From: Auanema rhodensis
Taxonomy: Eukaryota; Nematoda; Chromadorea; Rhabditida; Rhabditidae
Length of the DNA: 64,000 nt
Assembly: GCA_964057225.1 (NCBI GenBank)
Contig: OZ059898.1
Span: 7,502,001-7,566,000, forward strand
Direction: 5' to 3'
Made by a program: the position numbers and the translations under genes. The notes below the pieces were generated by a model. The model was not told the DNA's origin, made no database searches, and saw only the letters and a list, made by a program, of their open reading frames with translations. Below are positions 37,901-48,338 of this stretch, one piece after another. Within the stretch, counting starts at the first letter, position 1. Each line of letters begins with the position of its first letter.

Positions 37901-40900
37901 ACATCCACTTTTCAGTTCCTCTCCCTATAGCGCCCACTCCTTATTTCGATTATTTGCTTCTACTGCTCATACATACGGCTAACCAATATCTTTATTATCC
38001 CATCTCTAATGGTGCCTTCCATTTTTGTTGTTTGTGTATAGAAAGTTTCTCTATTTATAATCTTGTGTTATCTTCTGTGATTTCTTTTGCTTTTTAGTTT
38101 CAGAAAAAATTGTTTTGAATATTTTCTGGGAGAACATTTTTGAGTTTCTTTGTTTCTCTTCAACCCAACCATTCTTTTTATCCGGAAAGGCAAGCTATAT
38201 CTAAGCTTTAGCAAGCTCTGTGTATGCAAAACCGGCACTTGCTCACCTGGACCTCCATATTCTACATCCGGCCTCAATCGTAATTCGTGCCATACGTTTT
38301 GAACTCTGTTCTCTGATTCCATTCTCTTGAATTTTTTGTCCGAATATGCATATATATATATATATATATATACGGACAAAAATATGTATATATGTTGTGT
38401 ACATTATTTTATCTTGATGATCATATACGCGATACCTTATTATTTTTTTTATTATTTGAAGCGTTTTCTTGTGTCTCATCTGCGATAAAATCCTTTTCGA
38501 AAGAGGGAATATTAGGATCTATCTTCTGTGGTTATTTTTTTTCAAAAATGGCTGTCGTCAACGGTTATCCCACTGTGAGTTGTAAACTCGATATATCATG
38601 AATCGAATCGAAATGAAATTAGTCTGTAAGCCTGTGTTTGACTAGAGACGAGGCTAAAGACTACTCATGTTTTTACCCACTTCACAATCTATATACGAGA
38701 GAATTGAGTGCTGTTTTGTGTATGAATGAAGAAAAAAGACAGTGAGTGCTGATGAGAAAACGAAGTAAAATACATCATTTACTAAGGAATGAAGAATTCC
38801 ATTTGATAAAAGTTTATTGAGAAACTTTGATAGCAAGCTTCTTATTAACATAGTTAATTTTCAGATGGTTACTAAAACAAAGAAAGTTTTTATTGGTGGT
38901 TTGTCAGCTACATCCACTCTTGAGGATATGAAGGCTTATTTCGAGCAATACGGCAAGGTAAGTCATTTTACCTCTTTTCTTGAAATGGATTTATGAGCTT
39001 TACTTCGCCCAATTATATCTTGAAAAATGGAAAAAATACGTTAGAGACCAATGTTCTTACTGTTCTAGGCTCACTGTTGTTAACGATCATATAGCTCCTT
39101 TCATTTCGTCAAGATGGTTAGGCGTAAAGCTTAATTTATTTCATGAAGGTAGCTGACGTAGCATCTTGAGCTAAGTATCAGTGATGTAGGGGGTCGTTCA
39201 TGGAATTTAAATTATTCTTGTTTTGACTGTTGGAATATTATAATCTATACAGGATTAGCTTGACATATGGCTCAGCTTACATGAATACATATGGCTACTT
39301 GGAGTGGTTCGTTCCCCTCAACAGTAGCCTTTGCTTTAACTTAGTTGAAATTAGCTCAGCTTTGCTTATGATATTTTTCTTCTAGTTCATACTGAAGAGC
39401 TGTTATCACATACATAGAAATAGATTAATACTCACAGTTCACCCTGTTTAGAAACTCCTATTAAAATTATCTTAATAATTTATGTCTACTTCAACAAATT
39501 TCAGGTTGAAGATGCTATGCTTATGTTCGACAAGACCACTCAAAGGCACCGAGGTAATAAATATTTAATTTATTCTTCGAATACAAAAAAACTATGAAAA
39601 CAAATGTTGCTTTGTCTACTCTGCAAGATTTTCTCTCTAATCCTTTTTGAGCAAATGATGATGACCAGTAAGCTTCTAATCGTTTTCTCTCTCCGGAAAT
39701 ATTTGACTTTATGAAAACAGACAAACATTGATAGAGACTTCATTTTTTCATCAAATAATTTACTAATCGTTAATACTTCTTTATAACTTTATTTTTGCAG
39801 GATTCGGTTTTATCACCTTTGATAATGATGATGTTTCTGATAAAGTTTGTGAAATTCACTTCCATGAAATTAATGGAAAAATGGTTGAATGCAAGAAGGC
39901 TCAACCTAAAGAGGTTAGTTTTACATATGTGAAGGATGGAATAACGATTTTGTTATTCAGGTTATGCTTCCTGTACAGATGAACAAAACTCGTGCTGCTG
40001 CCGCTAGAGGTCTTTATGGTCTTCCGCCTGAGCAGCTCCTTGGTAAGCATGAAGATATTTTTTCTTTGTATTTCATGATTATATTTCCAGCTTATGCCAC
40101 TTATCTGCCTCGTTTAAATTATGGCAATCTTATCTATCCTCCAAGCATGGGAAGCAGTAAGTTACACAATTTCTTTACCATTGCTTAATTTCTGACCCCC
40201 TCTTCAATTTAAAAGGGTAAAGCAACTATTATGCCTCGTTTCAATTTTTTTCTAAAATCTTCAATCACCGGGGGTCCTACTTCCAGGCGGAGCAGCGCCA
40301 CCAATGCTGGTGAAATGTGGCTTGCCGTTGGATCTGGCAGGTTCATAAGTAGCTCTGTAGGCGTATTGTGATTAGAAAGATCTAAATTTTGAAGATCATC
40401 TTCCGTTTTTTTTGTGTTTTGTTGTATTAGAAAATTCTGCTTCCTCTATTTTTAAGGCTAAAAATCAATTACCCCAATTTCTTAGTGTCACCTATAGGGC
40501 GACGTAAATGAAAACAGCCAACTGCACGTTTCAGATTTTAGAAAAAGAAATCTTTCGATTGCATTCCGCTAATGCTTTATTTTCAGTCTACAACCATATT
40601 CCTAACTACTCAGCCATGCCATCTTCTCCAGGATCAACTAGTGGAGCCCCTCGAGCTCCAGTAAGTTACATTCATTGTTGAGTTAGAGCTTTGGTTTGTT
40701 TTTAGGTTGAAACTGCTTCACTATATGCTTCGCTAGCACAGCAATTTGCTGAGGGAAACTTCTACGTGTCACCTCAGCCTATTCAGCCAAACAACTATCA
40801 CAACAAGGTCTGAGAGGTCGGTGTTGTGAGTTGTCGTAGTGCATGCTCATAGTTATCGTTTGAAATATCGGAATGTTCTGAATACCTCAACAAATAATAC

Positions 40901-41042
40901 AGTAGCAGCCTTAGTTTTTTGTTTGCGTAGCTATTTTTGATGTTTTAATTTTTATGTTTTTTACTAAGTATGAAAAATCAGTCTTCAATTATATTATATC
41001 ATTTATTGATTTTTTCAGATCCCCACCGGTTTTGGACGTTAA
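31998..41042 (+). CDS. msi: Musashi-family RNA-binding protein, two RRMs
   Basis: Musashi proteins bind UAG-containing motifs in target mRNAs and control their translation in neural and stem cells. Exons, phase-checked: 31998-32011, 33890-34033, 34235-34366, 34417-34501, 34550-34591, 38865-38957, 39505-39553, 39801-39913, 39961-40042, 40091-40156, 40587-40660, 40706 onward. RRM1 is about residues 57-135 (RNP2 FIGGLS 59-64, RNP1 RGFGFITF 97-104). RRM2 starts near residue 143 (RNP2 FIGGLS 148-153, RNP1 RGFGFITF 186-193). A conserved KAQPKEVM linker follows, then an Ala/Pro/Tyr-rich tail. The ATG at 31998 is chosen because its exon ends in phase 2 before GTGAGT and joins the acceptor at 33889 in frame ([19 protein letters not shown]). 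The ATG at 33915 is the alternative. Reading through gives TGA at 40811-40813 (333 aa). Using AAG|GT at 40807 and exon 41019-41042 gives a tail ending IPTGFGR (339 aa). The family call is certain; the ends are less so. Confidence 0.95.
38349..38372. repeat. (TA)n run forming the loop of an inverted repeat
   Basis: TA dinucleotide run flanked by complementary arms TTTTTGTCCG (38333-38342) and CGGACAAAAA (38373-38382). The whole block could extrude as a cruciform. Confidence 0.85.
38548..38574 (+). other. Candidate alternative first coding exon of Musashi
   Basis: ATG plus eight codons (MAVVNGYPT) end directly before a strong donor, ACT|GTGAGT. The exon ends in phase 0, exactly the phase required by the next Musashi exon at 38865 (MVTKTKK...). 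The joined product would start [16 protein letters not shown] and contain RRM2 but not RRM1. The frame is open upstream to about 38392. The only nearby AG (38514-38515) would give the wrong phase for a cassette exon after 34591, so an internal promoter is the simpler reading. Confidence 0.45.
40287..40340 (+). other. Candidate 54-nt cassette exon of Musashi
   Basis: Between the exons ending 40156 and starting 40587, a CTTCCAG acceptor and a GCAG|GTTCAT donor bound 54 nt. These keep the reading frame and add 18 residues ([17 protein letters not shown] within them), beginning and ending in the same phase as the flanking exons. The donor is weak, so inclusion would be regulated or rare, or the match is fortuitous. 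Confidence 0.3.
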
Positions 41043-42180
41043 TCGTGTTCTTCTTCCTCAACTGTCTGCACCACCACTACCATCATCAATAAAAAGAGAA
41101 ACTACCATTAAATATTAACATTCTTATCTTTATTTCCTTTTCTCTATAATGTTTTTATTATCATACAAAGTCGCATGTTTTTTTTTGAAGACTACTGATC
41201 TTCTTATCAAAAGTCGTAGTCCCCCAGTAGGATCCGTAGAAAGTAGTGTTGTTCTCTTGCGATTTCTTTTTCAATGAGTTCTTATTTTCTCTGGTCGTGT
41301 GTATATTCATCTGTCTAAAATTCTTCTAATTTTTCTTATATTCATTCATCCAGAGGACACTATAGAAGCTCTATCTTGCACGTTTATTACACGTATAAGT
41401 ATACGCGAATGTCGTAACTTAGGATTTGCGCACTCGTAAAGAGTAGTAGGTAGTTTCTTGGGGGAAAGCCCTGTCTACCTTTCACGCTCAAATCTTAGAT
41501 TAACCGGCTATCGCGGAGTCAATTCTTGCAGATTTTCTTCAAATTTTCTACTCCTATTTCCCGGTGTATATCTAATTTGTTCCCACTTATTTCAAATCAC
41601 AATTTCAAGTTTGTATTTTCACAAACTTACCAACCAAATTGACATCATCAGCTTCTTCAAATCTGCTGTCCAGTCCAAACGGGCTTAATTTGGAGGTTTA
41701 TCCTCAAGATACAAATGTCTCATTTATGAACCCTTCGAAATATTTCTTTCGTTTTTTTCCCAGTATCAGTAGTCGTCTGGTAAGACAAATAGTCTTTTGC
41801 TATACGATAAATTGAGCGAAATTGCGTTCCGTTGTACGGCCAGTCTTTCTTTGCTTGTCGCCAACAGCGGAACGCCTTCTCGTTACCCCTACTGATTGCT
41901 TCTGAGTAAATTATTCCGATATCAATCCCGAATTACCCATTACAGCATGTACAGTGTTCCAGTTTCTCTCCCTCTACCCGTGCCCTTTTTATTCGAGAAG
42001 CGCAAACAAATCACACAATAAGTTTGCCAGTTGGGTCAAAAAAATTCATCTCTTTCCCACTCCTTTGGGGGGTACCCGCGAACTCTTCGGTCGCAGTGCG
42101 ACACGTAGAAATGTAACCCATTCATGGTCCACATGTTATACCTTCTAATTATTGTGTGTTTAAATAATATAAGGTCATTA
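41043..42180 (+). other. 3' UTR of Musashi and convergent intergenic space
   Basis: No coding sequence recognised. A canonical AATAAA lies at 41088-41093. If transcripts extend further, the region holds five GTAGT motifs (41216, 41243, 41443, 41450, 41769), the core bound by Musashi proteins. The - strand UBA3 gene ends just downstream, so the two transcription units converge here. Confidence 0.55.
41088..41093 (+). terminator. Polyadenylation signal of Musashi
   Basis: AATAAA, 46 nt after the TAA of the longer C-terminal form. Confidence 0.6.
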
Positions 42181-42202
42181 AAGATAATATGGCAATTGTT
42201 TT

Positions 42203-42208
42203 TTTATT
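42203..42208 (-). terminator. Polyadenylation signal of UBA3
   Basis: AATAAA on the - strand, 60 nt downstream of the UBA3 stop codon. Confidence 0.6.
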
Positions 42209-42267
42209 GTTAAAATGTGAAGACTAGTTCTAAGGAACAAAATATTTGTACATCCGAAAAAAATTAA

Positions 42268-44069
42268 TTATGAGAAAACTATTCTAAAAGTCAATGATTT
42301 CTGAAGAACTTCATCAGCAACCAATATGTTCTCTCCTTCAATAACCAGGTCTGTAATACATAAAGATAACATTTAAAAAATGAGCAAGTACTCACTATGA
42401 AGAGAAACTTCTAAATTATTCATACTCTGTTGCTTGAGATCCGGAAAGAAGCTACTAATTATGTAGAGTTTCTTTTCATTAGTTTCAATAGAGGGATTCT
42501 TGAGTTGACTTTTAAAAAATTAATTAAACAATCAAAATCTAAAATCACTTACTATTTTTGTGTTAGTCTTTGAATAAGATCACTCAATGTATCATCCGGT
42601 CGACAGTCTAGGGGAGGGCTGCCTAGACTACATGTTACACAATTAGGCTAAAAAGTTTGAAATCTCCAATTTTGTACATTAAAACAGCTCACATCTCTTT
42701 CAAGCTTTACTATTCCACAATGAACACCTTCTATGTCGGCAAAGTTAAGGTAATTATCAATTGGTTTCGCGGTACTGTAAAAGTAGTGTAAGAATTAATC
42801 CAACAAACAAACTTGGAAGCCAATTTTAATGCCTCTAGAGCACAAGATGCAGCGATTACAGCATTTGTTGAAGCAACAGCAGGAATTATCCTTTTCAATA
42901 CACCTTGTGTCAGTCTTCTATCAACTCCGCGAATTCCTAATAGAAAAAAAAATATATATATAATGAAGTGATATAATTATACAAATTATATAAACATACC
43001 AAACTTCTCAGCACGAGAAGTAGCCTTTTCTTGTACCCAAACAACGTGGTTCATGTCATCAGCATCCAGTGGAACCCCTGAATTATTATGATTATTTATA
43101 TTAATGCAAAACATTACCCCCAAAAGGTTTTTCGTTAGGCCAAACAACGACCTTAACATACTCAATACAATGCTCCGGTAAACGAGGAGTGTTAGCAATG
43201 GTGCACAAGGGGAAATTTATCTATAAATCTTAACATCGTATGAATATTATTTTCATATCATACTTGAGGAGGGTACAGATCCAGAGTACAGTCAACACAT
43301 GGTGACAAACGCGGATATATAACTCTGGCATTTCCTTTGAATCCTTCTGTGCCACCGTCTATCATGGGAATTATAGTAGACATATCAACTGATCCATCTT
43401 CGTTTAGTAAAGCAAGGTCGCACTTAAAATAATAACACATTGATAATCTTGGCATTTTGAAGTTTATACCAGCATTGCATTTATCCAACGACGGGCTAAA
43501 ATGGAATCTAGACCACAGATAACAATTTGAAACTGTCTGTAGAAATCTGGATCCTTATTCTCAATCTTACAGTTATGCCTAAAATAAATTCTTGCATGTT
43601 AATTTGAGTAACAAAACGCACGCAGTAACTTGGCATCCTTCTACCCTGCTTTGGATGAACCTTGCAGCAACTTCAGCTTTTGACTTCCCAACGTCTGAAT
43701 CTCTTCAAGAAAAGAAAGAGCTCTTCAAGGCAGTTAAATTTCCCAACCTGAATAAAAATTGCCTGTTTAAATTTGATAACTCGATGGTATCCATATCAAT
43801 AACATCAATATTACGGAAACCAGACAATGCCTAAATCAAAAAAAGCTCATAAAACAAACTAAAAAACATCCATTTCCACAAACCAGATTTTTCAACAATT
43901 CGCAGCCTAATCCACCGGCGCCTATTACAAGAACTCTCATATCATGAATAGCTTTCATATTCTCTGGCCCAGGTTCGAACCACTCAACAGAAAAGCCGGA
44001 AGGGCCATCCGTCAAACGACGAACATCACGCCATCGTTCATGTGCTAGCGGGTCAACACTAGCTGCCAT
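42268..44069 (-). CDS. uba3: NEDD8-activating enzyme E1 catalytic subunit
   Basis: With APPBP1/NAE1 this enzyme adenylates NEDD8, forms a thioester and passes it to UBE2M for cullin neddylation. Exons in transcript order: 44069-43884, 43830-43748, 43702-43622, 43578-43470, 43422-43264, 43220-43118, 43077-43000, 42936-42813, 42774-42693, 42647-42553, 42508-42396, 42350-42268. Total 1,296 nt, 431 aa; human is about 463. The nucleotide-binding GAGGLG is at residues 50-55, followed by [20 protein letters not shown] and LNRQFLFR. The catalytic cysteine is C212 in NFPLCT. Zinc cysteines are the pairs C195/C198 and C338/C341. A short ubiquitin-fold domain forms the C-terminus (to ...LTFRIVFS). All introns are 38-56 nt and every junction keeps frame. 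An acceptor AG lies 16-17 nt upstream of the ATG. The N-terminus is shorter than in human. RPA1 ends 210 nt upstream on the same strand. Confidence 0.97.
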
Positions 44070-44097
44070 ATCTATTTCGATTTACTGCGATAGAATT

Positions 44098-44220
44098 TTA
44101 CTTGTATATTTTGGTATTTACAGGATCACACCTTTTGCACATAAAACAATAATTATCAGGCATATTTACTTCAGGAACACAAAAACCGGATGAGTATCTT
44201 TTGAGAATGAAACATGACAT
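44098..44220 (-). CDS. Possible 40-codon cysteine-containing ORF between RPA1 and UBA3
   Basis: An ATG frame of 40 codons fills most of the gap between the two genes. It carries five cysteines (C3, C14, C25, C28, C31), including FMCKRC, which resembles half of a zinc site. It may be a small cistron, an upstream ORF in the UBA3 leader, or chance. Two GT donors inside it and the acceptor at 44086-44085 would allow it to be spliced into a UBA3 5' UTR, where it would meet an in-frame stop before the UBA3 ATG. Confidence 0.2.
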   Translation of the reverse strand: MSCFILKRYSSGFCVPEVNMPDNYCFMCKRCDPVNTKIYK

Positions 44221-44267
44221 ATTTCTGTATTCTACAACCAGTGTCAATTTGACAGTCAGTGAACGGA

Positions 44268-44273
44268 TTTAAT
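44268..44273 (-). terminator. Possible polyadenylation signal of RPA1
   Basis: ATTAAA on the - strand begins 6 nt after the RPA1 stop codon. No AATAAA occurs before the UBA3 start, so the RPA1 3' UTR must be very short or the transcripts are processed together. Confidence 0.35.
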
Positions 44274-44279
44274 TACAAT

Positions 44280-47044
44280 TTATAAATTTTCAAGAGCAGT
44301 TACAGCTTTGCTCAATTCCGCAATGTACTTCTCGTAGTTGAGATCAGTTACATCGAAAACGTTGTATCGGATTCTCGTTTCATCCTGAAAGATAACAAAA
44401 TAACCTCCTTAATCATAATTTAAACTACATTGTAGGTTTCTGGCTTAGCTCTTATTCTCCAGTTATAAGGCTTGAAACGAATTTGTTCGAAAATATTTAC
44501 GAAAGCATCATTCTAAAAAAGACAAATATAATATTATATAGAACTATATTCTTACATCACTCTCTTTGAGATCGCCTAACTCTTGTGCAGTAAGACCAAG
44601 AACTTTCTCAGCAGTTTTACCGAAAAGCGTAACCCAGATGGATCCCGTACAATCAGTAATTTCAATCTGTAAAACATATGATAGTATTAACAATACAAAA
44701 AACAACTTACAGACACCATGTAATTCCACTTGAAATCGCTTGTTGTTGTGTTACACTTCTCACATCTATATTGATCATCTAGTTGGATTACCTTCTTTTG
44801 ACAGCCTTCTCCGGGACAAGACTAAAATAAAAAACGCAGCTTTTTTAAACTCGAGATAAATTTACCATATAAACGGCATTTTCATGTTTGGAGTTGGTTA
44901 CCATAGCCTTAACAGACATATAACGACCATTTGGCAACTCTGGTTCATTTCCTAATTGTGCAGAAACAGCAGTTCCAATAAATCTGAGATCACGAGCTGA
45001 AAAAATTAAAAATTGAAATATATTGGACAATTTTTGTAAACCAAAGCTATCAATCGAGGAACCGGAAGATGAAAGAGATTTAGTCTCCAACTTAGGACGT
45101 TCAACTTGATGCCATCCATAAAGAGCTTGTACACCTGGGAGATTAGGTGTAAGTTCAATCTTTGATCCCCCTACAGTGCTTAAACTAATACTTCCTGAAA
45201 AGATTAAACAATTACTCCTCCAACGAGAAAGAACAAACCATTCCATTCCTTAACTATAGCTCCTTTAATGCCAATAACTTGGCCAGCAGCGTTTTCACTC
45301 ATGCTGCGAGCCTGCTCACCCCATAGAACAAGTTGCACAATAGTGCTGGTCATATCAATAAGACTAATTTCTCTCTTAGTCATATTTTTTCCAGCACGAG
45401 AAACAAACTATAAATATGGTATACATCATAAAATTATTAAAATGTTTACTTCGTTTAATGGATCCATTTTATCAACAACAGCCAATACATCAATAACTTG
45501 ATCTTTATGCTGAGCTAACCTATCCAAGGGACAAGCTTTTAAAGAGAAAGGTGGGAGTTTGAAAGTATCATGGCAAGGAGTGATCTAAACGCTTAGTTTG
45601 AATACCAAAAAATAAAGAAAAATCACCTCTGTGTCATTTCTGATTGTGAGTTCGTAATCGTGTCCGGTAGCATTAAAAGCACGGTTTGCTTGCTTAACTA
45701 CACCTCCAGAGATATAATAACACTTAACAAAAAAAATATATATATAAAAGATCATGCATAAAACGAATTACACAATCATTCTGAATAACATTGTAGGCTC
45801 TTACGGCACTATCACCAAATCCTGCCAAACGAATACAATCGCCATCCTTGTCTGTTAAATCAAAATTAAATACCTAGAAATATATATGCATCTATGAACT
45901 GAACAGAAATTTAAAACATACTTTCATTTCACCATTTCTTGTTTTAATATCCTTCAACTCTCCCTTGTTTGTACATCTACCACATATTCTCCATTTATTC
46001 ACGTAGGGTGTGATCATTTTAATTGGAGTAACGTTAGAAACTCCAGCAGATTGCTTCGCTGCAGGTGGAGGTGGGCGGGAAGCTTTAGCATCTGAATATA
46101 CAAATAAAAAAAGATAAAAACTTTAAACAGCAAAAGAAAATATTTAAAAAATTACCGGACATATTTACGTTATTAGACTTGGCACCTTTTCCCCACTTAA
46201 CAGTGATATCACTTGATGGTATGAAATCTTTGAAACTGCTCGCAGACTACAAATAAAAAAAATTACTATTCGTTAAGAAAGAAGACATTTAAGGGACAAA
46301 ATAATTCTTAGAAGCACATATATACAAAACATTCAAAAACAGGCGTTAGCGCGCAATATGAACCCACCCAGCTGCGTAACAATTTTAAATATATCGTATT
46401 AAGTGAGCCAAATCCTATTTACCTGTTCATCAGAAATTTTATGCTGTTTGCCGCTGTTAATCAACTCATGACCACGACTGAGAAGTTGATAATCTTCAAT
46501 AACAACTGGGACTAATCTAAACAAGATAATACTGAGATATGGATAAATTTTGAACAAATACCCTTGTGCAGTAACTCCAGGCATCTTTCTTATTTTTTTA
46601 ATAAGAATAATTTCTCCTCCTTTTTCGTTCTCATCTGTTTTTCCAATAATTTGGTCTTGCTCAAATTTTCCTGACAACTGATCAGCGAAATAAGCAGCTT
46701 AAAAAAATATCGTTTTCGGATATTAGTTAGAGCTTACAATTTGAATAAAAAAAACCATCTGAAATCTTAGCACGAGCGCAGGAATTCAATGTGTTTTCTT
46801 TTTCACATTTCATATTCTGGAAAGAAGCAATATTTTAATAATTAACACATACGGATTTATACTTGAATTTGAACAATGGCTGGCTTTGTTAGATTGAAAT
46901 CGGGTAAATAGAAATCCTGTAAATGTTAAATTAACTCCATTTTTCAATGCAGAAACATACTCTAACAGCTCCAGAAGTGAGAGGTAGTTCATCGCCTTTC
47001 TTGTATTGTTCATATAATTCTGTTGAACACTCAACTGTTGCCAT
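44280..47044 (-). CDS. rpa1: Replication protein A large subunit (RPA70)
   Basis: RPA1 binds single-stranded DNA in replication, repair and checkpoint signalling as part of the RPA heterotrimer. Exons: 47044-46961, 46916-46863, 46816-46738, 46697-46562, 46516-46423, 46246-46156, 46091-45922, 45873-45772, 45722-45627, 45584-45450, 45407-45239, 45194-45042, 44996-44866, 44821-44711, 44666-44556, 44512-44429, 44384-44280. Total 1,905 nt, 634 aa; human is 616. An N-terminal OB fold (DBD-F) covers about residues 1-120. A proline-containing linker (SRPPPPAA) precedes DBD-A, which opens with ITPYVNKW (W213). DBD-B contains LWGEQA (W376). DBD-C carries a C4 zinc ribbon at C500, C505, C518 and C521 and ends DVTDLNYEKYIAELS. 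Introns are mostly 40-60 nt; the one at 46247-46422 is 176 nt. An acceptor AG ends 2 nt before the ATG, suggesting trans-splicing or a leader intron. Confidence 0.97.
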
Positions 47045-47459
47045 TTCTGCATGAATCAAATATATGCTTATTCTTAATACAATACATGAAAGATATTAAT
47101 AAGAAAAATCTTAAAAATATATAATTAAATATTTTTGCACTTAAATAGAATTTCAAAATAGCTTTATTATATTCGTGGCACTCCTATTCGTTCAATCGTT
47201 ATCGTACATTTAACTTTCCCGCCAATGGGAAAAGGCGCGAAATGTTGAACTGTACGCATTAACTAATATATCTTTAGAGCAGATATGATTATTTCGTTTT
47301 CGGTGGTGTTGCTATATAGTTTTTCTACACGTTTCGTTGTTATCGATAAAAAAAAGACTGAGTAGCACTTGTTTAAATCCTTATATATATATAAATTTAT
47401 TTAATTATTCCACTTTTGCAATTTCATTATTAAATAATAAGAGAAAAAAATATTAAAAC
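47045..47459. other. Spacer upstream of RPA1
   Basis: About 415 bp of AT-rich DNA without a recognisable gene. A GC-richer core near 47,205-47,260 contains GGCGCGAAATG, an E2F-like sequence. It may hold the RPA1 promoter if the gene is not co-transcribed with its upstream neighbour. Confidence 0.4.
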
Positions 47460-47465
47460 TTTATT
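47460..47465 (-). terminator. Polyadenylation signal
   Basis: AATAAA on the - strand, overlapping the TAA (47464-47466) of the 108-codon frame. It could serve that small gene or the long 3' UTR of the 890-aa gene upstream. Confidence 0.45.
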
Positions 47466-47790
47466 AAAAACGAATAGAACCGGAGGCATGATAAGCAACA
47501 CACGTCGCAGTAAAAAATAGACATCTCATGTTGAAAATTTCTAAGATGTGTACAGAGTATGGTAAAATACAACTAGGCATTAATTTTTTAGCTAAGATGC
47601 CATGGGAAAAAATTTGACCTTCGCATGGCATTGAAAACAAGATAGGTAACAAACTAAAAACCGTAAAAAATGGAGAATTGGATATAAGCTCATGGATAGG
47701 TTCGTTACCTAGCTTACAACAAGTCTGAATACCTCTTACGCGTAAAAATAGATGAAGAGCTACAACACCAGTCAAACAACGTTCAAACAT
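47464..47790 (-). CDS. Possible small single-exon gene, 108 aa, hydrophobic
   Basis: A single ATG frame of 108 codons, not low-complexity and not recognised. Hydrophobic stretches (CLTGVVALHLFL near the start, SPFFTVFSLLPILF in the middle, CLFFTATCVAY near the end) suggest a small membrane protein. It has seven cysteines. A splice-acceptor-like ACAG ends 9 nt before the ATG, the same arrangement as the neighbouring - strand genes, and AATAAA overlaps its stop. It lies 550 nt beyond the stop of the 890-aa gene and 420 nt before RPA1, on the same strand. The alternative is a fortuitous frame in a long 3' UTR. Confidence 0.35.
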   Translation of the reverse strand: MFERCLTGVVALHLFLRVRGIQTCCKLGNEPIHELISNSPFFTVFSLLPILFSMPCEGQIFSHGILAKKLMPSCILPYSVHILEIFNMRCLFFTATCVAYHASGSIRF

Positions 47791-48338
47791 GGCTTAGCCT
47801 GTCAGGTTGATTAACTAAACATGACCCATGCAGAAACGCATTCTGAATACTTATTATCTTTTTTTTGTTAAGCTAACCAAGGTTTGGCATAGCAACAGAT
47901 AAAACTTTGCTAGAAGGATGAAAAGGGAGACTGGGAATATGCCAACAAAAATAAAAAAAAACGAACAAAACAAGACGATTCGATGAAGGCAAGAAAGAAA
48001 ACGGAAGTGAGATTTGGGAACCAATAAGGCTCAAAAAAAATCATCGAACACACTACACGAAGTTATCACCGGAGGAAGTATAAGGACGACATGTATCAGT
48101 ACCAAGCATCAGGATGAAAATATTTTTTTAATATTTAATAGCATTTTTTAAAGACATAAAAATCTTTCAAAAGCAAAACTTGTAACACTAGGCACCTAAT
48201 TCTCATCACCTGCAGAAATTGATGTGATTTGCACAGTGTAAGTAATCACAGAAAGCCTTCAGAACGCAATAGGCGGTTAAGGAGGAATAGGATATCGTGC
48301 ATGATAAAGATGAGCCCGTGGATGTTTGTTTGAGAACG
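47791..48338 (-). other. Probable 3' UTR of the 890-aa gene
   Basis: No coding sequence. On the - strand it is T-rich with two ATTAAA motifs around 48,125-48,140, so the upstream transcript may end here. Confidence 0.5.

Larger units (their letters stand above)
34592..38864 (+). other. 4.3-kb intron of the Musashi gene
   Basis: The long intron lies between the RRM1 and RRM2 exons. It contains no conserved coding exon that I can see except the candidate alternative first exon at 38548. It also contains a 22-bp direct repeat (37513 and 37761), a (TA)n-looped inverted repeat at 38333-38382, and a GC-richer stretch at about 36,980-37,260. Its size contrasts with the 40-60 nt introns elsewhere and fits a regulatory role (inference). 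Confidence 0.7.

Noticed and set aside
43592-43834. 80-codon + strand frame over UBA3
   Set aside because: Antisense shadow of UBA3 exons 2 and 3.
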